Shown here: positions 13,358 to 25,064 of the stretch, one piece after another
How the letters are laid out: each line of letters starts with the position of its first letter
How positions within the stretch are numbered: position 1 is the stretch's first letter
Assembly: GCA_010094045.1 (NCBI GenBank)
Contig: ML986635.1
Span: 134,022-198,021 of the forward strand
Reading direction: 5' to 3'
Length of the DNA: 64,000 bases
Origin: Lojkania enalia
Lineage: Eukaryota > Ascomycota > Dothideomycetes > Pleosporales
Notes under the pieces: model-generated
The model's input: only the letters and a program-made list of their open reading frames with translations
Told to the model about the DNA's origin: nothing
Databases searched by the model: none
Translations under genes and position numbers: made by a program

Positions 13358-15235
13358 TCACTCCTTATCACCCATGTACTCAACTCTATCAACCTTCCCC
13401 TCATCTGTCAACCCCCACGCCCTCGCAATCCGCTTCGCGACCCCCTCCCCAGCCCAATACGCACCCGTGACCGTCCCCAACGCAACAAAAGGCGCGGTGT
13501 GCTCGCCTGCCAACCACAACCCGCGCTCCGGCAACCCGCGTCTCATGACTTCAACATCTTTATCCCCATTCTCCAATCCGACCTGAAAATTTGCGTACGA
13601 GCCGTACCCCGCAAGCTCGTCATTTGCCCAGGTAGTTGCTAAAACTTGAGTCGGTCTACATTCGCTAGCACTCGCATCGTAGTTGGGAAGGCGGGAGAAG
13701 TACGGGAGGAAGAAGTTTATTAGTGTGTTCTGTGCCGCGGGATCGGATGGTGAGGGATATTTTGACAGTTCCGAGGCGAGGTAGAGGGATGTGGGACCGA
13801 AGGTGTAGAAGAGGAGGGTCGGATGTGCGGTATTACCCGGTAAGCCGGCAAGGTTGACGCATTCTTGATTCCACTGGTACGGATTCGTCGAATGGGCGTA
13901 GGTGGGCGACATCCAGTGTGTGAAGCCTGGATAATGCTCTGATTTTGCCATCGTTTTTGTAGGAAGGGGTTGATGGTGTGGAGCGGTCGTCGCGGTTACA
14001 TTTGTGGAGGCTTGCGGATGGGATATTGAGGTTGAATTGTTTATGGCGATTGTGGATGGGCGTAATTCGTTCCAGAATGCGGTGGGGAATGTGATGTACA
14101 CTTTATCTAGATGCCCATATCCAATTGCGTCAATAGCGCTCTTCAATCTTGGCGGTAATTCTGGCGTAAATGCATCCCGATTTCTCTTGAGCCAGCCTAA
14201 TGGTGCAGTCATGACCACCTCGTCGAACGTCAGCTTCCCATTTCCATCGATTTCTACTTCTACTTTTGGCTCCTCCGTACTCCCAATCGACACAATGTTC
14301 CGAATCTTGTGGTTGAACTTTACATCAGCACCTTTTAGCGCGGGGGCGGCAATCTTCTGAAGAACTTTGTGATATGTTTCTGCTACGAATAGGTTCTCAC
14401 CGTCGATGCATTCTTCTAACCAGAAATACTTGAGACTCTGTTTCTGGATCTCGGTCCCGACGAAGGCGCCCCACATCTCCGCCAGATGTAATATTGCCTG
14501 TCTTTTCTTTTTTACGTCTTCATCGCTGTCTAGTTCAGAGGAAATCAGTGCCTGGACTTTGTCTTCAAAAAATTCGAACAGGGATGTTGATGCGGGGATG
14601 GTGGAGTAGCTTTCATTCGAATAGTGCATGGCTTGCTCAATCATCGCCCATACTAGCTCTGTGTTCTCCGCTGCATCTTTTTCTGGCATTAGGTGGCCTA
14701 GGTGGTCGAAAATAGATTGGCGACCATCCCATGTCATGGTCAATGTATTCGTTTCTTTGGCGAGGTCTAGAATTGGATTTGAATCTGTGCCATGTATCCA
14801 GTTCGGGCCGCTTATCGACGGTGGAATTAGTTTCTGATTGAGGGGCGGAAAGGGATTAGCAGACCTACAGATCAACCAGATTTCCGCAAACTTTACTCTG
14901 GCAGAGCTGTCACGTGTTAGTCAAGTAGTTTATTAGTCCCAAGAACATGGAATGATTACCCGGCCGCCAACCCGGTCACGACCTTCTAGCACCGTAACTT
15001 TGACACCATGCTGAAGCAGTACGTCTGCGCATCGGAGGCCTGCAACTCCGGCTCCGACAACGCAGACGTGCGGTATCCTGCCTATTGTTCGGCTAATCAT
15101 GGGGGATTCTCCGGCGATGCTGGCTTCGAGATAATTGTCTTGATGCGGCGATCCGGACAGATCTTCCTGCATGCGACTCATCGTGAGGGAGTCGTGTCGA
15201 GGCCTATTGTTAGGGATGTAAGTTCTCTGGTCCAT
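13358..15235 (-). CDS. flavin amine oxidase, polyamine oxidase / Fms1-like
   Basis: FAD-dependent oxidase, probably acting on spermine, spermidine or their acetyl forms. Three exons: 14960-15235, 14869-14906 and 13358-14810, giving 588 residues. The 38-nt middle exon ([13 protein letters not shown]) joins VGGR to GPNWIHGT and restores the family order. Visible are the N-terminal dinucleotide fold ([19 protein letters not shown], then [10 protein letters not shown]), the GPNWIHG substrate-side segment, TAPLGWLKR, and the C-terminal FAD motif [12 protein letters not shown] with TGAYWAGE. A Ser/Thr-rich insertion of about 40 residues sits before the second half. The first 55 or so residues are hydrophilic and the true start could be an internal Met. 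Substrate cannot be read from sequence; other flavin amine oxidases are possible. Confidence 0.88.
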
Positions 15236-16450
15236 GGCGGATGAATGACGGGCATAAGAAGCGGAGTTAGACGGAAAAGGATCTAGTTAAGGCCCTTATA
15301 ATGCTGTCCGAAGTAATATCTGCTATGCGTGAAATACTATTATGAAAGACGAAAAGTGAGATGATAACACAAAGGAAGAGGTACTGGTAGAGACGTTGGG
15401 GTAAGAACAGGAGCCCCTCGTAGCCCGAGAAAAGCCGAAAGAGGACCCTTGCGAGCGGTATGTGGCACAAGGCTTAGTGTAGCTTAGGAGGTTCCAATAC
15501 GAGTATGCTTGATGCGGTAATGTGCGCTCACAGTAATATCTCTCGATTAATACGAGAGAAAGAAGAGTGTATGGGAGCAAGAGAAATCCAAACGCCTCGA
15601 ATGATATACGAAGATAACGGTCAGCGGAACCACATCTAGACGCATGCCTTACCTGACAGAGAGCAAAGCCACGACAAGGCCTGCCGGCGAGCTGAATCCG
15701 GGCGACCGTATCAAATAGAGTGGCCGTAGATGGAACACGCACCAGTCGGGCGCAGAGTCGTCTAGATCAATGCGATGGTTGAGGCAGGTGGCGTGTGATA
15801 ACAGTACGGCGTTTGACCCTTGCAGGATCGCTGCAGATGCCAAGTGGCCGCTAACGGTAATTGGTGCCACGAGGCCCAGTGATCGTGTTGATTGGATGAT
15901 ATCTTGACGGCCGATAGTGTCAATGTGTATTTCACTTCGGAAGTTTGTGTCGTCGAGCAGATTGTTGTATAGAACTGAATCATATCGGCGGCTACATAGC
16001 AGCGTGGCCGCGAAAGTGGACAGCTCGGAGCAGTCTGGCCGACTGAGTTTGTGTCCCCGCAGCTTTGCGACCAACATCGAAGAAATACACTTCAAGCTGG
16101 AAGGGCCGAATGCTTAGTCATGAACGAGGGGCTGTGTATGCACTGAGGTGAGGCTGAACTTCTATATCTACTTTCATTCTTCGCGTACCAGTTGATGCTG
16201 GATTTATTGCATACCTGCACGGCCATGGAGAGTTGTGGGATTCTATTGCTAAGCGCAGATCAGGAAAGAATATGAATGCAAGAATGCAATGATACAGGAA
16301 TGCAAGGCGTCGAGGAGCTTTGCGCTCAGTGTTCTAAGTAGATAGTCCTAGTAATTATCCAAGGCCAAAAAGAACGCCCCTAAAGCACTAAACGAGAGCA
16401 AAGTACCTAAAACCGAACTCAACAATCAACGCCACATCCTGTTAGCCGCC
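15236..16450. other. intergenic, no gene supported
   Basis: Minus-strand frames at 15649-16095 (148 codons) and 15323-15742 (139 codons) overlap each other and match no family I know. They may be chance frames or relics. Otherwise this is the upstream flank of the oxidase and the downstream flank of the metalloprotease. Confidence 0.4.
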
Positions 16451-17862
16451 TCAAGCCTCGGCTGGCCCTGATGGCGGCGCCGCATCATCTTCACCCAACA
16501 AGTCCGGCACAGGTCGTGGATAATTATCCTGTAACTCATCAGCACATATCAGACTCCACCCCAGCCATTTGGGCTCACCGGAGTCGCTCCTCCAAAATCA
16601 TGCCACCCAGGCCTAACATGCGTATCCGGCCGATGCGCCATAACAAACAGATCATGGTCATTAAACCTGAACGATTCCACCCCAACGTTCTCCGGGAACG
16701 GCCTCGGAGACTCGCCCGTCTCGTATGCGTCGGCGTAGGTATCCGTGTCGTCCATCAACCCACCTAGAAACCTATCTGGATGCGGGAGGTTCATGAAATG
16801 CCCGACTTCATGGAACGCAGTGCGGATGCAAGCATCCTTGATCGTGATGAACGGCTTGCCGCGAAGGTCCTCGGGCCACTTGCGTCTGGTGTCTGGCGTG
16901 CCATCAGCGAGGGTGCCAATGGGCCACTCAAAGGCGACTGCCGCGACTTCCCGCGGTATGTAGTTCCACTCTTTGGAATCGCCGTCCACCATGACGCCGC
17001 GGGCAACGAACGTCAGTCGGCGGGTAATGATCAGAAAGATGCGCCATTCCTTGTCGAAGTCCTGTGGTTGTCCGTTGTTGCGGTATTTGAGCATGGCGGC
17101 ATGGACTTGACCACTGGTCCATTTGCCGCCTTCCGGGGTCGCTATATCGCTTTTGCCGAGAACGATGTTCATCTTTACATGGGCTTCAGCGAACACTTTC
17201 TCCCAAGTGCGCGTCCCTGATGTGCCGGACATGGGGCGTTCGAGACCCTGCTCCGCTGCGATTTCTAGGGTATACTGCCGCACATGCTCGTCTACCCAGC
17301 CCATTGCAAACTTTCCGGCCGACGATCCGTTGCTCTTAAACTTCACCTCACCCTCGTAGTACGATGCTGGATCTGGGAAACCACTAGGTACTGCTTTGGG
17401 TACGAGATCGACGTTGTAGCCGCCATCGACCGGAATAGGAGTAATGCCCCACGGGTCACCTTTTGGAACCCAATCTGTTACGTTGCTCAACGGCCAGTTG
17501 GGCAATCCGTTGTACAGAAAAAGACCCAATCCGAGCGAGAAGCCTCCGTTGCTCCCCTGTTCAAGCTTGTCAGCACCGAGAAACCCGTAGTAGTTTGCCC
17601 TGGGCAGCTTTGGGGTTCCTTTGGAAGGATCTGGCTGGGATGTTCCGTTGTAGAGATCTCCGCTGATGTGGATTGCTGTGCTGTTAGATGTAATCATCAA
17701 GGGCCCTTTGTAGACTACTGGGGAGTCATTTGGCTTGTACGTAATCAGATACGCGCCGTCTTTGAGATTCGGAGCTTGGCGAGAATGGATGTTTGTCGGC
17801 AGTGGAAAGGGTATTGCGGTTGCTAAGGAAAAGAAGGCTGTAAGGTACAAAAGGAACGACAT
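16451..17862 (-). CDS. secreted metzincin-like zinc metalloprotease
   Basis: Predicted secreted zinc peptidase. The start chosen (ATG at 17862) gives MSFLLYLTAFFSLATAIPF, a clean signal peptide; an upstream in-frame Met would bury it behind 54 residues. The zinc site HEVGHFMNLPH at residues 351-361 fits HExxHxxxxxH, with glutamate as catalytic base, followed by GGLMDDTD as a possible Met-turn. Several NxS/T sites fit secretion. A 50-nt intron (16529-16578; GTGAGC donor, GCTGATG branch, ACAG acceptor) joins GGATP to an acidic, Pro-rich tail and moves the stop from 16549 to 16451, giving 453 residues. The N-terminal 300 residues match no peptidase family I can name. Substrate unknown. Confidence 0.78.
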
Positions 17863-19367
17863 GGTATCGAAAGATCGATAGATAGGGAAGTGAATAACTG
17901 AGCTATGTGAGTGTGAATTTAACAAATGGGAAGGAAAAAGCTTTATACAGGTTGCCATTTCATGAAAATAGTTTAGAAGGCTCACATATGCTGTCGAGTC
18001 AATAATCGGAAATGGGCGGAACATGGTTCTGCAGAGACGTGCGGCTATCTATCGGGCGAGATGTGAAGAAGGCAACCAACGTATGGATCATTCAGTAGCC
18101 ATGAACTCTAGTGAGCAAAAATTGGGATGTCTGCTCACTGTGAGTTGGGAGTGTGTAACCTTTCATCCTATAGGTGTGATGTTTTTAGATAGGATTGTGG
18201 CTTGTAGACGGTCCGTAAAGTGGCTCGAGACACATTGGGCCTGACGTAAAAGCATAAAGTTGAACGAATTTTGGAGATATAAGGGATAGGAAACGGACTG
18301 TTCATGCACGGCAAGGCTGATCACGACCGTGGAATATAAGAGGGGAAATGTACGCCATGACTTGATAACGACTAGTGACCATCATACCAATCCACATAAG
18401 GTTATGGAGACCCCAATCAAGCATTACAAACCGTACGACCAAAACCACGTGAGGAAGTCTGGAGGGTTGCAAATTGCCTTGCACTACTTAATGTTGTTAG
18501 TTTCTAGCTGACATCTGATATAAGCAGAGACAAACGCCTGAATCACAGTCATCACGACATAACCCAACTGGAACTAACACAATGAAATTAGTACCTGAAG
18601 GATGGGTGAATGATTCATGGTAGAGAGAAACCCCCTTGTGATGCGAAGCTGTGTTGCCTTCGCCATACCCCTTGCCGTAGTCTGTTGGTTGAATGCTTCG
18701 AGGACCGTCGATGACATCTCAAGTTTCGGAAGGAAGGACAGCGTACCCAGTTATCAACAATACGCAAGGACACTCTCGTAAGATCCTCGAGTCATAAATC
18801 CCTTCCTATCAATCCGCAAATGGGGGAATGCAACAAGCGGGAAAGGTGCTTATGCGCGTATAAGAGAACACCTAAGCCACAATAGGTTGTGAAACAAAGG
18901 ATTCGCATTTTGTGCGGGAAGGCGGAACATTCTGTGGGGGAGTGGCACGGCGCACTAGGCTTCCTTTTTTACGCCCCGGATTTAGGCGGGACTTCCGGGG
19001 GATGGAGCTTTGATGCTCTCATATGATACAGAGCGCGAAGGGGTCTATCGTGCTTTTGTACTGATGTCTTGTATGTATAGTGAGCATCTACATCCGATCC
19101 AATATTCTCGCCACGGACAGAAACGGTCATAATCTTTGAATATAATAGACAGGAAAGCCTTTGGCCACCGGGAGTCCATCAGAACTTCTATGTTGTCTTA
19201 CATAGTACAAATGTGGATGTATGCAAGAATCGACGCTTTTTATTTACAACGAATTCAAGTGGTATCTATCGCCAGGTCTACCTTTCATACATCCAAAGCA
19301 GATTAATAACATGCGTCTCCGCTCGCTTCGATGGTTTAACGCAGTGTCAAAGAAGGATTCACAATGG
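17863..19367. other. intergenic, no gene supported
   Basis: Upstream flank of the metalloprotease and downstream flank of GTP cyclohydrolase II. Only frames of 60-73 codons, with no recognisable product, and no repeat seen. Confidence 0.5.
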
Positions 19368-20635
19368 TTACGTCTGGCTTAGCATATGTTTAAATTTTTC
19401 AATCTGTATAATATCTTAGCTGCGGCGTGAACTAGGGGCACAAGGACGCTTACCTTTGTCGACAAATACTTCTCCACCTCTTCACTTCTGATACCCGCTT
19501 TCCCTCCTGTCTTCCATGCCAAAGGTATCATTGCCACTCTCTCCTTAACTACAACCTCTCTCCCCGGCCCTTCAACTGCTCTTACTTTATCTGGGTTGTT
19601 CGTCAATAACCGGATCCCCTTTTCGCCACTCAGCCCCAAATCCATAAGCATGGCGGTCGCTAGCCCGTAGCTCCTCGCGTCTGCTGGATGGCGCAGCATG
19701 ATATTCGCTTCGTAGGTATCATTACCTAGATCCTGCAGGTTGTACGCCTTCAATTTCTCGCCCAACCCAATCCCACGCCCTTCTTGGCGTAGATATATAA
19801 TAGCGCCACCCGACGGCGAGAGATGCGGATCAGCCATAAGTCTAGCGGCTTCATCCAATTGCTCTCCACAATCACATCGCGCTGACCAGACCGTCTCGCC
19901 GGTATAGCATTCAGAGTGGATGCGGACCAATGGCAGCGCGAAATTGCTCGTTAGGACGTCGCCGGATTCCGACGACGTAGACGACGCAGACGACGCAGAC
20001 GTCACTATAGACCCATTGCTTTTCTCAAACTCCCTGATATCTGGCTTGGCTTTTGCGCGCAGTGTTGTGCCTTCTACGCGCTTTATCTGCTCCACACGGC
20101 TGCTCGTCCGCCCGGGGTATAAGCGGCCAACATAGGCCCCCCTCGTCATGCGGTCGAGTTCTGTCTCTCCGGGTCTCTCGGAGTCGAGGCTCCGCGAGCG
20201 GATGTTGTTGCCGAAGACAATTGCCAAATGCTCCTTACTGTCTATGTTGTTTCTATAGACGTGCAGCCACATCTCGTGGCCTGTTGTGGTGGGTATCCGG
20301 GCGCGGACGTCGCATTCTACAGCTGGTAGCGTATCTACTAGATTCGGGAAAGGTGAATCGGATTGGGAGGTATCTACGGGTGTTGAGCGGGGAGGTCGGG
20401 GATGCGACGGGGTAGAGAAGCCGGGCGTTGCGGGCGGCGTGAATGCTGGGGAGATGATGGAAGGGGGGGGCTCATGGCGGAGAGCTCTCGTCGTAACTGC
20501 ATTTTGGCCTGCCTGGATATCGGCCTCATGAGCCGAGGACGTAAGCTCCAAGCCGTCTATTCTTTTCGGGCTTGATGCTTGGGGCGAATAGAGCGGCGCG
20601 AGTGCGGGCGAAGCGTGTGCAGGGAGATTAGACAT
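19368..20635 (-). CDS. RIB1: GTP cyclohydrolase II (riboflavin synthesis)
   Basis: First committed step of riboflavin synthesis: opens GTP to the pyrimidinone amine with loss of formate and pyrophosphate. It is zinc-dependent. Two exons, 19454-20635 and 19368-19403, with a 50-nt intron between, give 405 residues. The N-terminal 100 residues are a Pro/Ser-rich fungal extension. The core shows [20 protein letters not shown] (zinc cysteines), [21 protein letters not shown] and LLTNNPDK. The last exon encodes only [11 protein letters not shown] after EKYLSTK, which recreates the usual C-terminal helix; reading through the intron would replace it with an unrelated tail. A Ser-rich loop ([11 protein letters not shown]) from a GAC/GTC-type repeat near 19969-20000 interrupts the domain. 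Cytosolic enzyme. Confidence 0.93.
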
Positions 20636-21072
20636 GGCTGAGAGTGAGGGTCGGAGAAGAATTGAGCAGACGTAAAAGGGGTATAATGCAGAAAGAGGGT
20701 GTTTATCCTGTATTCGCTATATTCGCATCGCGGGAGGAGGTGCTGGAATTGCGGCGATGTTACTCCGAGGCTTTCGGTGCGGGACAGACGAGTCGCGGTT
20801 CCGATGTGCGCGGAACCTGGCGCGGTTATGTACCGGCCGACGTCGGGATTGAATAAGTCAGCATTGTGAGATCTCATAAGCAATTCGAATAAGCCAACAA
20901 CAGAACAGAGGTTTTGTAGAAGTTTCCAAATCATTGCTCGTGTGCTATAGCGCCATGTTTTCCCGAAAAGCTATGTGGTATATATCAAAACAATCTCCGG
21001 TGACATGAGGAATCAAACGCTGCAGTTCCGCCGATACTTATGCCAAGTCCAATACAAAGTACTCTACAACTC
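20636..21072. other. promoter of RIB1 and 3' flank of transporter
   Basis: About 440 bp between two minus-strand genes. No gene or distinctive repeat. It should contain the RIB1 promoter; I saw no recognisable riboswitch. Confidence 0.45.
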
Positions 21073-22898
21073 TTAATCGTCCCGCCGTTCTCTTCCCCAT
21101 ACCTCATCAATAGACTTCTTCCCCTTTGTCTCGGGGACGAACCAGGAAATAAACAAGAAAAAGAAGGCCGATAGCGCGGCGAAAATGAAGTACACTTTGC
21201 CATGAAGTTTCGCGCTAGCCAATGGGAAGAATTGGGCGACAACGAAAGTCGCAATCCAGTTGGCACCGAGAGCAATGCTTTGAGTGGCGCCTATAGCATC
21301 CGGACCAACAAGCTCGCTGGATAGTAGGAATGGGACTGGGCCAAGACCCAAAGCAAAGCTAGAGACAAAGAGTAGCACGGAGACGGCAGACAAAATGCTG
21401 ATCGACTTGATGATGCTAATGGCCAGGAGAAGCGCGCTTATTCCCATTCCGGCAAGGGAATTGAGAAGGCAGGCCTTGCGACCCAACTTGTCAACAAGTG
21501 GTGCACATGATGCGGTGACTATAATGTTGATTGCAGAGACGACGAGGTTGAGTAGCGCTGAATTAGATTCGAGTAGATCTGCTAGAAGTGACACTCCGTA
21601 CATGACAATGCTGTTGATGCCTGGATTAACAGTAAGTTATAGGGTATTAATTAGGTAAGGCTGCTCGGGACTTACCACTAAACTGCTGGGCTAGCATGAC
21701 CATGACGATTGCAAGCGCAGCTTTGTTATACTCAGGGTGCCGGAGGACCTGGACTATATTGAGGGCATCATCTCTCGTTGACTTGCGCTTGGTGGCAGAA
21801 GATCCACTTTGATGCGGCACGCTATCTTCATTTCGAAGCAGTGTCTGCTCCTCGTCTGGAAGAACGTTAGCAAAGATAGGCGCCAAAGACGGGCGTACGA
21901 ACCGTTCAGTTCATCAGAATCCACTATGCCCCATCCACTCACTTCCTCGTCGAGATCAAACTTTTCGCCGCGAATCCTTCGAAGGATCCTCCTGCCTTCA
22001 AGGAGACTCCCATGATCCGCAAGGTACTTTGGGCTCTCCACCGAAAAGAGAAGACCCAGACTCTGCGCAACGCCAATGATACCGCCAGCAGCCAATATGA
22101 CCCTCCAATACTGGCCCTTGCTCAAGAAAAAACCCAACAGCTGTGCCACGAGGATCCCAAGATTACACATGACCTGGGTCAGGGATCCAAAAAAGCCCTT
22201 CTCCGCTGGCGGTGAGATCTCCGAGATGTAGATGGGGACCACAACGACCGATGACCCAGCGCCTATGCCCGATATGAGCCGTCCAAAAGCCATGACTCCC
22301 ATGTTTGGCGAGAGAGCTTCGAAGACGGGACCGACGGCGAAGAAGACGGTAGTGATTTGCATTGCGCGTCGTCGGCCATAACGGTCAGCTAGGGGTCCCG
22401 CCGACAAGGCGCCCAAGAGTCCTCCGAGAGTGTACAGTGACCCTACAGCTCCCCATTGCGTCGGGTTCATCGGTATGCACTGCGGCAGGCTGGCAGCGGC
22501 TACGATCGACTCCTTCTTGCAGCGGATGACATCTTCGGGGGCGTTCAGCTCGGCCTATGTTTGAGTTAGCAGAGTAACACACACATTGCTATAGCGGCGT
22601 GTACCAGGTGAAATCCAAAGAGCAACGGACCCAGCGTTGCGACAAAGATGATGTAGAGAAAGTAGGCGGTCAGGTCTCGGAACCAGGTCCGGGGATCCAT
22701 AGTGTGCGGCGTGCGGAAGCTCGGCCGCTTGAGGTCTGAGGGGGCCTCTTCTTCAAGAGTGTTGTACTGCATCTGCGCGTTAGCCCTCATGTTGCTCAAT
22801 CTGATGGGACAGCGACAGCTGGTATATACCTCTTCTCCGGTTATCGGCGCCTGTCGCGGGCGTGCAAAGCGTCGAAGCGCGTCGTCATCGAGCGGCAA
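21073..22898 (-). CDS. MFS sugar-porter-family transporter (Vps73/YBR241C-like)
   Basis: Twelve-helix major-facilitator protein of the sugar transporter family. Five exons in phase: 22830-22898, 22605-22772, 21903-22554, 21676-21855 and 21073-21620, giving 538 residues. Signatures include GFHL|AELNAP, LADRYGRRRAM (the D-R-x-GRR loop), GRLISGIGAG, VPIYISEISPP, FFLSKGQYWR, LAQQFSGINS in helix 7, DKLGRKACL and the C-terminal WFVPETKGKK (PETKG motif). A CIPMN segment after the first extracellular loop and the AELNAP start recall the yeast Vps73/YBR241C group rather than plasma-membrane hexose carriers, so a vacuolar or endosomal site is possible (inference). The N-terminus is hydrophilic. It is divergent from SSN3. 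Substrate unknown. Confidence 0.9.
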
Positions 22899-23808
22899 AG
22901 GCGCGGGGAGCTCCAGCAGACGGGGGGCGTGGAGGTGTAGGTTGTCGGAGGTGGCCGTGTGGGGGTTTTGGGGCCACGGTCACGATGGGCGATGGCCTGG
23001 CCGGATTGGGACGAGACGAGACGAGGGGCGGGCAATGAGGCTCTGCGGGGACTGCCTGCCCATCCAGCATCAGACGTCCCGGACAACTCAATCTCTCCAT
23101 TATTCCCGTGCCCTGGTCTGCCATCGGCACGGCTTCGACGACTCCGTCACCCGCGGCTGGACGTGCGTGATCCACTACCAAAGTACTGCCGTCTTCCCCG
23201 GCGTGCGGGCTGCGGGCTGCGGGCTCAGTGCTCAGTGCTCACCAGCCTCATGCGCTATCTGCCGATCGTGGAGACGCTTAAACGATTAAACGATTAAACG
23301 AGAAGCAGACGATGCCGCAAAATGAATCATCCGTCGACAAGTAATCCTAATCCTCCATCCTCGGGTCCTCCCTCAGCCTCTGCGCCCGCCCGACCCGCCG
23401 TAGCGAGCGTTGTGGCAGCCTTCAACGGTCGGTATCCCTCCGCAACCGTTTCGCCCTCCCTCCCTCTCTCCTTTTCCATTTCCCATATCCATCTCCTCGA
23501 CGCCGTGTCCATTGTGTCCGCGGCTCCGTTCTTCTGTCTCCGTGCTTCGTTCTCCTGTGGAGCCGCTTCCCGTCCTTCTGATCTATCATGCGGAGTGCCC
23601 GCGTTGCTGGCACTGCGTCCTAGTCCCTTATGCCTCTCCCGAGGTCACGACACCCAACGCTCTCTTCTCAAGTGCACTTGATACGTCTTCGACTCGTTTG
23701 CTTTTCTTTAGCATTCGCTTTTTTGCGTTCCGGGCTTCGCGGCTCTCCTCTAATTTAATCACTAATCCGTGATCGGCATCCGCAGATCCCGGGGACTCCA
23801 GCCAAGCC
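22899..23808. promoter_or_regulatory. divergent region transporter / SSN3 with short tandem repeats and a possible upstream exon
   Basis: Contains three adjacent perfect short tandem arrays: TGCGGGC x3 at 23204-23224, TCAGTGC x2 at 23225-23238, and TTAAACGA x3 at 23278-23301. Just after them an ATG at 23322 opens a Pro/Ser/Ala-rich frame that could splice in phase onto the SSN3 start (see SSN3). From about 23450 the plus strand is very C/T-rich, typical of a fungal leader or promoter. Confidence 0.5.
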
Positions 23809-25064
23809 ATGTTCACCGGCTACAACACCAAGAAACGGGTCAATGAACGATACAGAATCGTAGGCTTCATCAGCAGTGGTACCTATGGACGTGTCTACAA
23901 AGCAGAAGGCCGAAATGGACGTGTCGGCGAGTTCGCCATCAAAAAGTGAAGCCCTCATCTCGCTTCGCAGCCATGCCGTTTCTGCTAACTAAGCACAGAT
24001 TCAAGCCAGACAAGGAAGGTGAGGTCCAGTACACTGGCATTTCGCAGTCTGCAATACGTGAGATGGCACTGTGCACAGAGCTCTCGCATCCGAATGTTGT
24101 GCATACCGTCGAGATAATCCTCGAGGAAAAGTGCATTTTCATTGTCTTTGAGTATGCGGAACACGATTTGCTTCAGATCATCCATCACCACAATCAGCCG
24201 CATCGGCAAGCCATACCCGCCAGGACGATCAAATCGATTTTGTACCAACTCCTTCAGGGCCTCGTCTATCTGCACCGAAATTGGGTCATGCATAGGGATC
24301 TCAAGCCCGCCAACATCATGGTTACCAGCGCAGGCAAAGTCAAGATTGGCGATCTTGGTCTAGCCCGACTATTCTACAAGCCCCTCCACTCACTGTTCAC
24401 GGGCGATAAGGTTGTTGTGACAATCTGGTATCGGGCCCCGGAGCTTCTTCTTGGCAGCCGTCACTATACCCCTGCAGTAGATCTATGGGCGGTAGGGTGC
24501 ATCTTCGCCGAGTTGCTGTCTCTGCGACCAATATTCAAGGGGGAGGAAGCCAAGATGGATAGCAAGAAGACGGTACCTTTCCAACGGAACCAGATGCAGA
24601 AAATTGTGGAGATCATGGGCATGCCAAGCAAGGAGCGGTGGCCACTACTGACCGCCATGCCGGAATATGGACAGTTGACAACTTTGGCCACCGGCAACGC
24701 GCGCTTCCATCGCCCTCAGGGATTAGAGAACTGGTACCAGGCCTGCTTGAAAAATAATCAATACCCACCAGGCTCATCGCCAGATACACCTGGTCCCGAA
24801 GGCTTCACTTTGCTTCAGCAGCTCCTTGAGTATGATCCTCAGAAACGATTGACTGCTGAAAAGGCGCTTCAACATCCGTATTTCGCCGTCCATGAAAAAC
24901 CCTCCGATAATTGCTTTAAGGATTCGAAGATAAAGTATCCAGTTCGAAGAGTCAGCCAAGATGACAACGACATTCGGAGTGGAAGCTTACCTGGTACGAA
25001 GCGGAGTGGTCTGCCAGACGATTCTCTTATAGGAAGGCCGGCTAAGAGGCTTAAGGAAGGCTGA
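23809..25064 (+). CDS. SSN3: Mediator cyclin-dependent kinase CDK8 / Srb10
   Basis: Ser/Thr kinase of the Mediator CDK8 module, partnered by cyclin C; phosphorylates the RNA polymerase II tail and transcription factors in the nucleus. Two exons, 23809-23945 and 23999-25064 (53-nt intron), give 400 residues. Visible: Gly loop ISSGTYGRVYKA, FAIKKFK with the ATP-anchoring Lys, SAIREMAL (PSTAIRE-type helix in CDK8 form), VMHRDLKPANIM, IGDLGLARLF (DLG, as in fungal CDK8), WYRAPELLLG and the CDK8-type tail QDDNDIRSGSLPGTKRSGLP. An alternative start at 23322 could add about 40 residues, because a donor near 23426-23432 and acceptors at 23785 or 23799 keep the frame. The given start is the conservative choice. 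Confidence 0.94.

Noticed and set aside
13126..13642. Three overlapping plus-strand frames of 114-130 codons
   Set aside because: Mostly antisense to the C-terminal coding part and flank of the flavin amine oxidase; low-complexity Pro/Ser/His composition.
15649..16095. 148-codon minus frame
   Set aside because: No domain, no matching splice partners, and no family recognised; left as possible relic only.
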